Below are positions 1 through 6,361 of a DNA stretch of 10,317 bases, piece after piece (within the stretch, counting starts at the first letter, position 1; the number at the start of each line of letters is the position of its first letter). A program made the translations under genes and the position numbers. The stretch is from Verrucomicrobiota bacterium (GTDB lineage Bacteria > Verrucomicrobiota > Verrucomicrobiia > Limisphaerales > UBA8199): positions 1 through 10,317 of the forward strand of contig JAPLUA010000183.1 of the NCBI GenBank assembly GCA_026397855.1, given 5' to 3'. The notes beneath the pieces are model-generated. The model had not been told where the DNA came from, ran no database searches, and worked only from the letters and a program-made list of their open reading frames with translations.

Positions 1-112
1 CAGTTGTTTGATGTCTCCTTTGTCCTGCTCCAAACCGCGCAACCCCTCGCTCGGGCGCCAGCGAGCGAACAAAGTCCGCCACCTGCGGATCGAGTTCGAC
101 TCTAGCCTTCAT
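1..112 (-). pseudogene. RelE/ParE-type toxin, 5' part, frameshifted and cut by the window edge
   Basis: Reading leftwards from the ATG at 112-110, the first 23 codons give a RelE/ParE-like beginning (MKARVELDPQVADFVRSLAP followed by ERG). The continuation typical of this toxin family (LRGLEQDKGDIKQL) is present at 42-1, but in another frame: one extra G in the GGGG run (CCCC at 43-46 on the plus strand) separates the two halves. The join also lacks about six or seven residues that related toxins usually have between the SLAPE and LRGLEQ segments, so one out-of-frame deletion of about 20 bases would explain both the gap and the frame change. The start overlaps the antitoxin stop by 11 bases, the usual antitoxin-then-toxin layout. 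Such toxins are ribosome-dependent mRNA nucleases or gyrase poisons; this copy is probably inactive. The family call comes from remembered consensus, and a sequencing error cannot be excluded. Confidence 0.6.
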
Positions 113-344
113 CGAGAACCGACAGAGGAAGGTAGCGACCCTTGCCGGATTGGTCCCGGCGAATTGCCCGCATGGCCTCAGAATTGGCCATAATCTCCAT
201 CGTCTCCAACAGGGCTTCCATCCGGTCGCGAGGGACGAGGAAGGCGACCGTTTCGTTGCCCTGACAAAGGGAGAGGGTCTGCTTCGTGCGAACCAGCTTG
301 GGCAGCCTGGCCTGGGCCTCGGCGATGTCGAACATTGTCTTCAC
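102..344 (-). CDS. Phd/YefM-type antitoxin of a type II toxin-antitoxin pair
   Basis: An 80-residue protein of the size and pattern of Phd/YefM antitoxins. The N-terminus VKTMFDIAEAQARLPKLV matches the family start, with I-x-E-A-x-x-x-L followed by a hydrophobic strand (ETVAFLVPRDRMEALLETM). In the family this N-terminal part forms the DNA-binding dimer that represses the operon, and the variable C-terminus wraps the toxin. I chose the GTG at 344 because it restores the common M-K-T-type start and has AAGAG four bases upstream. The ATG at 335 is the alternative. A longer reading to 422 adds unconserved residues. The toxin start overlaps its 3' end. Because that toxin looks broken, the antitoxin may now be an orphan repressor. 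A weak promoter-like pair (TTGCAT, 17 bases, TACAAG at 356-351) would place the transcript start at the GTG itself. Confidence 0.8.
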   Translation of the reverse strand: MKTMFDIAEAQARLPKLVRTKQTLSLCQGNETVAFLVPRDRMEALLETMEIMANSEAMRAIRRDQSGKGRYLPLSVLDEG

Positions 345-436
345 ACCGCTCTTGTAGCATGGATTCAGGACAGATGCAATGTAAGCCGGGGGAAGCCTCG
401 GCAGAAAAATGGGCTGTATCAAGATCAGGTCAGCCC

Positions 437-457
437 GCCAAACCCGGCAGGGTTGGC
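437..457 (-). terminator. Stem-loop after the fused spermidine-synthase-like gene
   Basis: GCCAAACCC and GGGTTGGC pair as an eight-base-pair stem with one bulged A and a GGCA loop (446-449). It lies 23 bases past the stop codon of the minus-strand gene ending at 480 and before the antitoxin gene. There is no U-tract on either side, so it is not a textbook intrinsic terminator. It could instead mark a transcript end or protect a 3' end. Confidence 0.35.
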
Positions 458-479
458 AGCCATTGACTACATGTCTGCG

Positions 480-2990
480 TTACGAGGCGGCAGGCTCGCG
501 ATAAGGCCGCCCTTTCCTGTAGCGCTCCAGCAGTTGCCGGTTCTGCTCCAGGAGGGCGGGATCGTTGGCGGCGCGAACGCAAGCCTTCCGGGCGGTGGCA
601 ACTGCCTCGGGGAAACGGCCGGCCTCGGCATAAGCGGCCGCCAGGGTGCCGACCAGCCGCGGCACGCAGTAGCGGGTCAGCCGGCACGCCTTTTCGGCAA
701 ATTGAACCGCCTCCCGCCCGTCGCGCAACGACGCCTCCGGCCGGGTGGCAAGCAGCCAGGCCAGGTTGTTCAGGGCCACCACGAAATCAGGGCGCGCCGC
801 CAGCACCAGGCGGTAGCGGGCAATCGCGCCGGCGAAATCGCCCCGCTCCGCCAGGCGGGTGGCCTCGGCGAAATCGGCTTCCGCCACTCCGGGATCAAGC
901 TGCGGGCCCTGGCCTGATTTCAGGATGTGGAACACGCTGGTGAAATCGTCCGTCCAGAGCGGCACCCGCTCCGACCCCGCCGCCTCCGGCCGGGCGGCAT
1001 CGCGAATGGCGGGGGTTTCAAGGATGGCCGCGTCGCGTGTCAGCAATACCCAGAGCGAGGGGAGCAGCCACCATTGCCCGGCGGCGGGGATCGTCTCGAT
1101 CACCGCCAGGCGGTAGTTCAGGCGGCGGGCGGCGTTCACGAGCACCGGTTCGAGATCGAGGTAGGGATTGGAGATGTGGACGGCAATGACGCCGTTCGTC
1201 TTGAGGTGACGCGCGTAGAGGTCAAAGGCCTCGCGGGTCAGGAGATGCGCGGGAACGGCGTCACTGCTGAAGGCATCGAGCACCAGCAGGTCAAATCCCT
1301 GGGGAGGCTCCCGCTCGAGGGAGAGCCGCGCATCCCCCAGCACCACCTCGGCCTTGCCCCGGCACCTCGCCAGGCAGGTGAAGCGGGAATTGGCAATGCG
1401 CTCCACCTCCGGGTTGATCTCGTAAAAGCGGAAGCAGTCGCCGGGCCGGGCATAGCTCGCCAACGTGCCGATGCCCAATCCGACCGCGCCGACGCGGCAA
1501 CGGCTGGCCGGCAGGGCGCCCATCGCCCGGCCGATGCCGCTCTGCTCGCTGTAATACAGCGTCGGCCGCCGCGACTGCCCCGGGTCAACGAATTGCCAGC
1601 CGTGCCAGATGCGCCCGTGCATGAGGCCAAGGATGTGTTCCCCCGGATCGTGGACGCGCTCATCAAAGACCCGGAGCACGCCGTAGAAGTTGCGCGAGGT
1701 CGAGACGACCGTGGGGTATCGCTCGCGGCGGAACCACAGCAGGCCGCCGAGCACAACGACCCCCAGGGCGATCCAGACACAGGCGTCGGCCTGCCGGCTG
1801 CGAGGGGTCGCGCCGTCCGCCAAGCCGGAGGCAGGACCGCGGCCGGTCGCACAGACCAGCAGGAACAGCAGGCCGCACCCGACCAGCCCCCAGTGCAATT
1901 CGTAGTAGCCGGTGAAAAGGAGCGGCGCGGCCACCGCCACGAACATCCCGCCCAGCGCCCCGCCGGCGGCAATCATCAGGTAAAACCCGGTGAGGCGGTC
2001 CGGATCGGGCCGGAGCCGGTAGAGTTCGCCGTGGCAAACCATGCAGCAGACGAAGAGCGCGCCTGAATAGGCGCCCGCCAGTTGCCAGAGCGGCCATTCG
2101 TTCCCGCGGGCAAAGGCCCAATAAAGGCCGCCGTATGCCGCCAGCAGCGCCAGCGCGAACGGGAAGCGTGCATACCAACGGGGGCTGTCGAAGCAGATCA
2201 CAAAGCTCAGCAGGTAAAGGGCCAGCGGCAGCACCCACAGGAAGGGAATGACCGTGATGTCCTGGCAAAGCTTGTTCGTCGTGGCCAGCAGCAGGACCGA
2301 GGCGCAGGCGGGAAGCAGGAGCCAGAGGAGGGGGGGGAGGCGTGATGCGTGAGACGTGAGACGTGAGGCGGGAGGCGGGGGCGCTGGTTCTGCGTTCTGC
2401 ATTCTTCTCTCTGCATTGCGCCAGAGGCGCATTGCGCAGAAGCCGCTGCCGAGGGCGTAGAGAACCAGTCCGCAGCCCCAGAGCGTGGCCTGGGTGTGGC
2501 GGGTCAAGTAGCTTTCAACCAGGAACGGATAGGTGACCAGCGCCAACAGCGAGCCGGCATTCGAGAGGGCGTAAAGCCGGTAGGGCGACCGGCCCGGGTT
2601 GACGCGGCTGAACCATTGCTGCATCAGCGGCCCGGTGGACGACAGGACGAAATACGGCAGGCCCAGCGTGGCCGCCAGCAGGACGAGGATGCGCAGTGTC
2701 GGGTCTTCCCCGCCGCGGGGTTTCCACGCGTCGGACGGTGTGATCGGCAGCAGCGCCAGCGCGCAAGCAACCAGAGCCAGATGCACCACCGCCTGCGTGC
2801 GTATCTTGAACCGTGAGACTACGTGCGCGTAGGCGTAGCCCCCCAGCAGCAGCGCCTGGAAGAACAGCATGCAGGTCGTCCACACGCCCGGCCCGCCGCC
2901 GAACCAGGGCAGGATGTACTTGCCGATCAGCGGCTGCACCTGGAACAGGAGGAATGCCCCCGTAAAGATCGTCAGCGCAAAAGCCAGCAT
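480..2990 (-). CDS. Three-part protein: MFS-like membrane domain, spermidine-synthase-like domain, TPR tail
   Basis: An 836-residue member of the group usually annotated as fused MFS/spermidine synthase. Residues 1-420 are hydrophobic with about ten membrane segments, starting LTIFTGAFLLFQVQPLIGKY, a typical beginning for this group. Residues about 430-650 form a Rossmann methyltransferase-like fold: GLGIGTL (504-510) as the nucleotide or SAM loop, FYEINPEVERI (522-532) with the acidic ribose-binding residue, and LLVLDAFSSDAVP (568-580). Residues about 705-825 are two or three tetratricopeptide-like helix pairs (for example GDFAGAIARYRLVLAARPD). True aminopropyltransferases carry GGGDGG and a catalytic D-x-x-D-P; here these are replaced, so polyamine synthesis is unproven and the substrate unknown. 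The ATG at 2990 was chosen because the membrane domain starts there; 71 upstream residues in the open frame are Arg/Gly-rich and not family-like. The loop at residues 190-221 is encoded by short tandem repeats. Certain as a gene, unsure in function. Confidence 0.9.
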   Translation of the reverse strand: MLAFALTIFTGAFLLFQVQPLIGKYILPWFGGGPGVWTTCMLFFQALLLGGYAYAHVVSRFKIRTQAVVHLALVACALALLPITPSDAWKPRGGEDPTLRILVLLAATLGLPYFVLSSTGPLMQQWFSRVNPGRSPYRLYALSNAGSLLALVTYPFLVESYLTRHTQATLWGCGLVLYALGSGFCAMRLWRNAERRMQNAEPAPPPPASRLTSHASRLPPLLWLLLPACASVLLLATTNKLCQDITVIPFLWVLPLALYLLSFVICFDSPRWYARFPFALALLAAYGGLYWAFARGNEWPLWQLAGAYSGALFVCCMVCHGELYRLRPDPDRLTGFYLMIAAGGALGGMFVAVAAPLLFTGYYELHWGLVGCGLLFLLVCATGRGPASGLADGATPRSRQADACVWIALGVVVLGGLLWFRRERYPTVVSTSRNFYGVLRVFDERVHDPGEHILGLMHGRIWHGWQFVDPGQSRRPTLYYSEQSGIGRAMGALPASRCRVGAVGLGIGTLASYARPGDCFRFYEINPEVERIANSRFTCLARCRGKAEVVLGDARLSLEREPPQGFDLLVLDAFSSDAVPAHLLTREAFDLYARHLKTNGVIAVHISNPYLDLEPVLVNAARRLNYRLAVIETIPAAGQWWLLPSLWVLLTRDAAILETPAIRDAARPEAAGSERVPLWTDDFTSVFHILKSGQGPQLDPGVAEADFAEATRLAERGDFAGAIARYRLVLAARPDFVVALNNLAWLLATRPEASLRDGREAVQFAEKACRLTRYCVPRLVGTLAAAYAEAGRFPEAVATARKACVRAANDPALLEQNRQLLERYRKGRPYREPAAS
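2337..2378. repeat. Heptamer tandem array, GAGRCGT type, six units
   Basis: On the plus strand six consecutive 7-base units read GAGGCGT, GATGCGT, GAGACGT, GAGACGT, GAGGCGG, GAGGCGG. The array lies inside the membrane-protein gene and encodes part of the loop SRLTSHASRLP. A run of eight G (2330-2337; C8 in the coding strand, residues 218-221) touches its left end. Heptamer arrays of this sort are normally intergenic, so an in-gene position is unusual. Confidence 0.75.
2387..2421. repeat. Heptamer tandem array, RTTCTGC type, about five degenerate units
   Basis: The plus strand reads GTTCTGC, GTTCTGC, ATTCTTC, TCTCTGC, ATTGCGC: two perfect units followed by three decaying ones with the same period of seven. 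It starts eight bases after the GAGRCGT array and encodes residues around RRMQNAEP in the same cytoplasmic-looking loop. Different repeat units with the same period side by side suggest a shared slippage or insertion origin. Confidence 0.6.
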
Positions 2991-3102
2991 GGCGCGAATT
3001 GTCCCCACGCCCCCGCCGCCGCGCCAGCACAAACTGCCCCGCCTCCGCCTCCCGGCTTGACGCCCACCGGATTTCCCTGAAAGGTGGAGCGGTGAAACAG
3101 CT
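2991..3102. promoter_or_regulatory. Divergent intergenic region between the fused membrane protein and gltS
   Basis: This 112-base stretch must hold the start signals for both divergent genes. Towards the minus-strand gene, GACAAT (3003-2998) lies seven bases before the ATG and resembles a -10 element, but no -35 element is seen at normal spacing. Towards gltS, TTGACG (3057-3062) resembles a -35 box, but nothing like a -10 follows at 16-18 bases. The left two thirds is CCG-rich. No operator was recognised. Confidence 0.3.
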
Positions 3103-4380
3103 ATGACGATCTCTGCCTTCTTCGTGGTTTTGCTGGCCATCCCGGTGCTGCTGCTGGGCGAACTCCTGGTCCGCCACGTCCGGCTGCTCTCGCGCTTCAA
3201 CATTCCCGCCCCCGTCGTCGGCGGACTGCTCGTGTCGGCGCTCGTGCTGGCGGGCCACCTGACCGGCGCGTTCGCGGTGCAGTTTCAGAACAACGTGACG
3301 GCTCGCTGGTGGACGTGGCTGGTGACGGCGGAGGTGGATTGGTTCAAGGCGCCCAGCAAGAACGTGAACACTCCGTTCCTCGTGGCCTTCTTCACGTGCA
3401 TCGGACTGAATGCCCGCTGGGACCTGGTCCGGCGCGGCGGCCTGCAGGTGCTGGTCTTCCTGGCGGTAGCGGGGGTGCTGGCGGTGCTGCAAAACGGCAT
3501 CGGCGCGGTGCTGGCCAAGGTGCTGGGTGTGTCCCCGCTGCTGGGGTTGGTCTGCGGCAGCGTGACCATGACGGGCGGCCACGGCACGGCGCTGGGGTTC
3601 GCCGCTGACCTGGAGAAGGCCGGGTTGCCAGCGGCGGCCGTCGTGGGCGTGGCGGCAGCAACCTTCGGCCTGGTGACCGGCGGCCTGATCGGCGGACCGG
3701 TGGGAGGCCTGTTGATTCGGCGGCACGGCCTCAAGCCGGGTGCCGGTGCGCGGACACACCTGGAGGGCGGCAGCAGCGGGGAATCGGGCATTCTGAACGA
3801 CCTGCGGCTGCTGGCGGGGTTCGGCGCGCGGTTCTTCACCCACCTGCTCTTGTTGCTGGCCTGCATCAAGGCCGGGGCGTGGGTGAGCTATTTCATCCAG
3901 CAGACCCGGATCACCTTCCCGGTCTATATGGGCGCCATGCTGCTGGGCGTCGGGGTGCGCAACCTGGTTGATTTGCGCAGCCCGAAGCGGGTGGACAGCG
4001 AGATCATTGATACGCTGGCCTCGGTGTCCCTGGGGGTCTTCCTCGCCGTCGCCATGATGAGCCTGAACCTGATCGAGCTGGCCAACGCCGCGCTGCCGAT
4101 GCTCATCATCCTGTCGGTGCAGGTGGTGGTGATGGCGCTCTACGCGTGGTTCGTGACCTTCCGGCTGATGGGCCGTGATTTTGATGCCGCTGTGATGGCC
4201 GGCGGCCACTGCGGGTTCGGGCTCGGGGCCACCCCCAACGCCGTGGCTAACATGAAGGCGCTCGTCGAATCCTTCGGCCCGGCCCCGCGCGCGTTCCTCG
4301 TCGTGCCGGTGGTGGGCGCCTTCCTGATTGATTTCGTCAACGCGGTGAACATCACCTTCTTCATCAACCTGCTGAAGTAA
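3103..4380 (+). CDS. gltS: Sodium:glutamate symporter, GltS (ESS) family
   Basis: A 425-residue inner-membrane carrier expected to import glutamate with sodium. It carries the two inverted-repeat signature loops of the family: CGSVTMTGGHGTALGFAA (151-168) and AGGHCGFGLGATPNAVANM (366-384). The first segment ends IPAPVVGGLLV (34-44), as in Escherichia coli GltS, and the C-terminus FLVVPVVGAFLIDFVNAVN (398-416) also matches. It is slightly longer than the about 400-residue E. coli protein, mainly because of some 20 extra residues around 62-88 (a Trp-rich stretch with TARWWTW and AEVDWFKAPSKN), before the LVAFFTCIGLNA segment. The start is the ATG at 3103; AAGGTGGAG (3081-3089) upstream is a possible ribosome binding site but 13 bases away, which is long. 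It runs divergently from the fused membrane protein and converges on the 48-residue gene with only 15 bases between stop codons. No glutamate-metabolism partner is in the window. Confidence 0.93.
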   Translation: MTISAFFVVLLAIPVLLLGELLVRHVRLLSRFNIPAPVVGGLLVSALVLAGHLTGAFAVQFQNNVTARWWTWLVTAEVDWFKAPSKNVNTPFLVAFFTCIGLNARWDLVRRGGLQVLVFLAVAGVLAVLQNGIGAVLAKVLGVSPLLGLVCGSVTMTGGHGTALGFAADLEKAGLPAAAVVGVAAATFGLVTGGLIGGPVGGLLIRRHGLKPGAGARTHLEGGSSGESGILNDLRLLAGFGARFFTHLLLLLACIKAGAWVSYFIQQTRITFPVYMGAMLLGVGVRNLVDLRSPKRVDSEIIDTLASVSLGVFLAVAMMSLNLIELANAALPMLIILSVQVVVMALYAWFVTFRLMGRDFDAAVMAGGHCGFGLGATPNAVANMKALVESFGPAPRAFLVVPVVGAFLIDFVNAVNITFFINLLK

Positions 4381-4395
4381 CGGAGACGCCGGCGC

Positions 4396-4542
4396 TCATT
4401 TCTTGCAGCCGTCCCGGCCCATGAGGGCCTTGCGCAGTTGGGCCTCGGTCGTGTTCGGCCACTTCAGCTTTCTCAGCCACAGGTTGGCCCTCGCGTGGTC
4501 GAAGACCTGGGCATCAAACGGCCGCCCGAGCCATTCCTTCAT
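4396..4542 (-). CDS. 48-residue protein of unknown function downstream of the sulfatase
   Basis: I do not recognise this protein. The ATG at 4542 is preceded by GGAGGAG (4555-4549), six bases from the start: the strongest ribosome binding site in the window, which is the main reason to call it real. An upstream TTG at 4584 would overlap the sulfatase stop and lacks such a site. The product begins MKEWLGRPFDAQVFDHARAN and ends GRDGCKK. It is basic, has three Trp, no signal peptide and no membrane segment, and looks like two short helices (DAQVFDHARANLWLRKL and TEAQLRKALMG) around a WPNT turn. The second half is loosely reminiscent of small DUF3606-type proteins (W followed by an E-x-QLRKA helix), but I would not assign it. 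It starts 38 bases after the sulfatase stop, so it is probably cotranscribed with it. Confidence 0.6.
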   Translation of the reverse strand: MKEWLGRPFDAQVFDHARANLWLRKLKWPNTTEAQLRKALMGRDGCKK

Positions 4543-4548
4543 GCTCTG

Positions 4549-4555
4549 CTCCTCC
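4549..4555 (-). promoter_or_regulatory. Strong ribosome binding site deciding the start of the 48-residue gene
   Basis: GGAGGAG on the minus strand contains two overlapping anti-16S matches, the nearer ending six bases before the ATG at 4542. It lies wholly in the gap after the sulfatase stop codon. Most other starts in this window have weak or no such site. Confidence 0.65.
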
Positions 4556-4580
4556 GTTCGCATGTTTATATGGAAAACCT

Positions 4581-6227
4581 TCAAGGGGACGGGCGCTTCG
4601 GCGAAGTGGCCCTGCCTGGGGACGCGGGCGCGTATTGGCTGCGGAAGGTCGTCTCCAATTCCTTCCAGCGCGACTCCATCCGAAGGGCTCGATCCGGTTG
4701 CTGCGCGGCCAGGTCGTGCAGTTCACTGCGGTCTTTCGCCAGGTCATACAGCTCCCACTGGTCCCTGTTCTCCTGGGCGGACACCACCTTCCAATTCCCC
4801 ATGCGCAGGGCGCGGTTGCCCTCGTGCTGGAAGAAGATGAAGTCGTGCTCGACCGCGCCGTCCTTGTGGAACGCCGGCACCAGGCTCCGCCCGGGCAGCG
4901 GCGGCGCGGCGGCCCCGTTCCAGGTGTTGGTAATATGCGCCCCGGCCAGGTCAAGCAGCGTGGGCGCGAAATCCGTGACGTGGCCCGGGTCGTGCCGGAA
5001 TTCCCCGCGCGCCTTGATCCCCTTCGGCCAATGCACAATCAGCGGCGTGCTGATGCCGCCTTCATGCGTCCAGATCTTGTGCCACCGGAACGGCGTGTTG
5101 CTGGCGCTCGCCCAGCCGGGCCCGATGCACAGAAACGACCGCCACGACCCGGGAGGCGCGCTCCGGTCGTGGCCCTCGCCGCGCACCATGAGCGTGGCGT
5201 CCGCGCCGTTGTCGGACAGGAAGAAGATGACGGTATTGTCGAGGGCATTCATGGCGCGGAGCTGGTCCACCACGCGCCCGATCTCCCGGTCCATCCGGTC
5301 CACCATCGCCGCGTGGATGGCCATCTTGGTGGCCTGGAAAGTCTTCTGTTCGGCCGTGAGCGTTTCCCACGGCACCGGGTGCTCGGCTTCGCCGGGGCCC
5401 AACTGCTCCAGGACCTCCGGCTTGAAGTAGCGCGGCGTGAAGGTGGGATCGAGCGGCGGCAGCGCGCAGTCGAGCAGGCCCGTTTGGCGGAGCCGCTGCG
5501 AGCGCTGCTCCCGGATCACGTCCCAGCCTGCCAGGTAGCGGTCGCGGTAGCGCGCGATGTCCTCGGGCAGGGCGTGCAGCGGGAAGTGGGGCGAGATGAA
5601 GGCCAGGTAGAGGAAGAAAGGCTCCGCAGCATGATTCGTCGCGTGGTCCTGCAGGTAGTTGATGGCGTGGTCGGCAAAGGCGGTGGTCGCATAGTAACCG
5701 CTATCCGGCTTTACCGGCGGCAACGGGCGATCGTCCTCGAAGTGCCGGCTGGGCAGGAAGTAGCGGTCCGAGTCCTCAAACCGGTAGGAGTGGTCGAACC
5801 CGCCATCAACCACGGACCTGGGCGCGCCCATCAGGTGCCATTTGCCCGAATGATAGCAGCGGTAGCCCAGCGGTTTCAGGTAATGCGGCAGGACGCGCGT
5901 CCAGGGCGGCAGCTTCCCCTTGGGCGGGTCCATGCCGATCTGCTGGGCGTAGTAGCCGGTCAGGAGGCTCGATCGGGTCGGCCAGCAGCGCGCGGTGTTG
6001 TAGAACTGGGTGAAGCGCAGCCCGTTGGCCGCCAGGCGATCCAGGTTCGGCGTCTGGATCTCCCCGCCGTAGCACCCCGGGTCCGAGAAGCCCATGTCGT
6101 CGGCCAGGATGATGACGAAGTTGGGCGGGGCGTCTTTGGTGGCAGCGGCCAGGGCGGCGGGTCCGCCGCCTAGCCATAGGCCGATGGATGCGGAGACGCC
6201 AATGAAACTAAGAAACCACTTCAGCAC
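4581..6227 (-). CDS. Secreted sulfatase, S1 (formylglycine) family
   Basis: A 548-residue arylsulfatase-like hydrolase that removes sulfate esters outside the cytoplasm. Residues 1 to about 29 are a signal peptide (hydrophobic core FLSFIGVSASIGLWL, then AALAAA). Key sites are ILADDMGFSD with the metal-binding Asp pair (43-44), the signature CWPTRSSLLTG with Cys81 to be converted to formylglycine, GYRCYHSGKWH with Lys129, SPH with His214, SDNG (338-341), and Lys384 before THEGG. All the classical active-site residues are present. The sulfated substrate, probably a polysaccharide or glycoconjugate, cannot be told from the sequence. The maturation enzyme is not in the window. There is no ATG near the start: GTG at 6227 is preferred, with TTG at 6230 next, and neither has a ribosome binding site. 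It is divergent from the secreted protein at 6362 and is followed by the 48-residue gene. Confidence 0.92.
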   Translation of the reverse strand: MLKWFLSFIGVSASIGLWLGGGPAALAAATKDAPPNFVIILADDMGFSDPGCYGGEIQTPNLDRLAANGLRFTQFYNTARCWPTRSSLLTGYYAQQIGMDPPKGKLPPWTRVLPHYLKPLGYRCYHSGKWHLMGAPRSVVDGGFDHSYRFEDSDRYFLPSRHFEDDRPLPPVKPDSGYYATTAFADHAINYLQDHATNHAAEPFFLYLAFISPHFPLHALPEDIARYRDRYLAGWDVIREQRSQRLRQTGLLDCALPPLDPTFTPRYFKPEVLEQLGPGEAEHPVPWETLTAEQKTFQATKMAIHAAMVDRMDREIGRVVDQLRAMNALDNTVIFFLSDNGADATLMVRGEGHDRSAPPGSWRSFLCIGPGWASASNTPFRWHKIWTHEGGISTPLIVHWPKGIKARGEFRHDPGHVTDFAPTLLDLAGAHITNTWNGAAAPPLPGRSLVPAFHKDGAVEHDFIFFQHEGNRALRMGNWKVVSAQENRDQWELYDLAKDRSELHDLAAQQPDRALRMESRWKELETTFRSQYAPASPGRATSPKRPSP

Positions 6228-6233
6228 CAAGCG

Positions 6234-6262
6234 AGTATGACAAACCGCACGACCGTTGTGAA
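6234..6262 (-). promoter_or_regulatory. Possible promoter of the sulfatase gene, leaderless type
   Basis: On the minus strand TTCACA (6262-6257), a 17-base spacer and CATACT (6239-6234) match five and four of six bases of the sigma-70 consensus. The predicted start of transcription falls at about 6227, the first base of the GTG codon, which would fit the absence of a ribosome binding site. This rests on pattern matching only. Confidence 0.35.
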
Positions 6263-6313
6263 GACCGGAATCGAGCCGCCAGCAACCCGACAGGGCTGCG
6301 TTATTCGTTCGCT

Positions 6314-6341
6314 CAATTAGTAAGCAATTGCTCCGTAATTG
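6314..6341. promoter_or_regulatory. 28-base dyad with three boxes 11 bases apart, operator-like
   Basis: CAATTA (6314), CAATTG (6325) and TAATTG (6336) start exactly 11 bases apart and form one dyad centred between 6327 and 6328. The ten central bases AGCAATTGCT are a perfect palindrome, and 22 of the 28 positions are symmetric. One helical turn between boxes suits a dimeric or tetrameric repressor. The site overlaps the predicted -35 box of the plus-strand gene at 6362 and lies upstream of the sulfatase promoter, so it could control one or both genes. An RNA hairpin is less likely, since it lies upstream of the predicted transcript start. Confidence 0.5.
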
Positions 6342-6355
6342 GATTTGATTACAAT
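6328..6355 (+). promoter_or_regulatory. Possible promoter of the secreted-protein gene, leaderless type
   Basis: TTGCTC (6328-6333), 16 bases, then TACAAT (6350-6355), a five-of-six match to the -10 consensus. The expected start of transcription is at 6361-6362, the A of the ATG, so the message would have no leader. In agreement, no usable ribosome binding site precedes the ATG. The -35 box lies inside the 28-base dyad. Confidence 0.45.
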
Positions 6356-6361
6356 CGCAGG

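Noticed and set aside
927..2066. Plus-strand open frames (also 150-917) opposite the fused membrane gene
   Set aside because: Their composition is that of antisense shadows, with no ribosome binding sites and no recognisable domains.
2337..2421. Repeats considered as a CRISPR array
   Set aside because: The units are seven bases long, directly adjacent and without spacers, and they lie inside a gene.
3057..3085. TTGACG as part of a gltS promoter
   Set aside because: No -10-like element follows at 16-18 bases (AAAGGT at 3080), so a promoter cannot be supported.
2991..3203. 71-residue N-terminal extension of the fused membrane protein
   Set aside because: It overlaps the divergent gltS start and is Arg/Gly/Ser-rich; homologues begin at the LTIFTGAFLLFQVQ segment.
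2515..4209. 564-residue open frame on the minus strand running across gltS and the divergent region
   Set aside because: It lies antisense to the clear gltS gene and out of frame within the fused membrane gene. Its product is rich in His, Gln, Arg and Glu without domains, as expected from antisense reading of GC-rich codons.
4396..4542. Assignment of the 48-residue protein to the DUF3606 family
   Set aside because: The likeness is limited to a Trp and one short helix; without a profile search this is too weak to name.
4635..6173. 512-residue plus-strand open frame opposite the sulfatase
   Set aside because: It has an Arg/Val/Gln-rich product without motifs, and the sulfatase on the other strand has all its active-site signatures.
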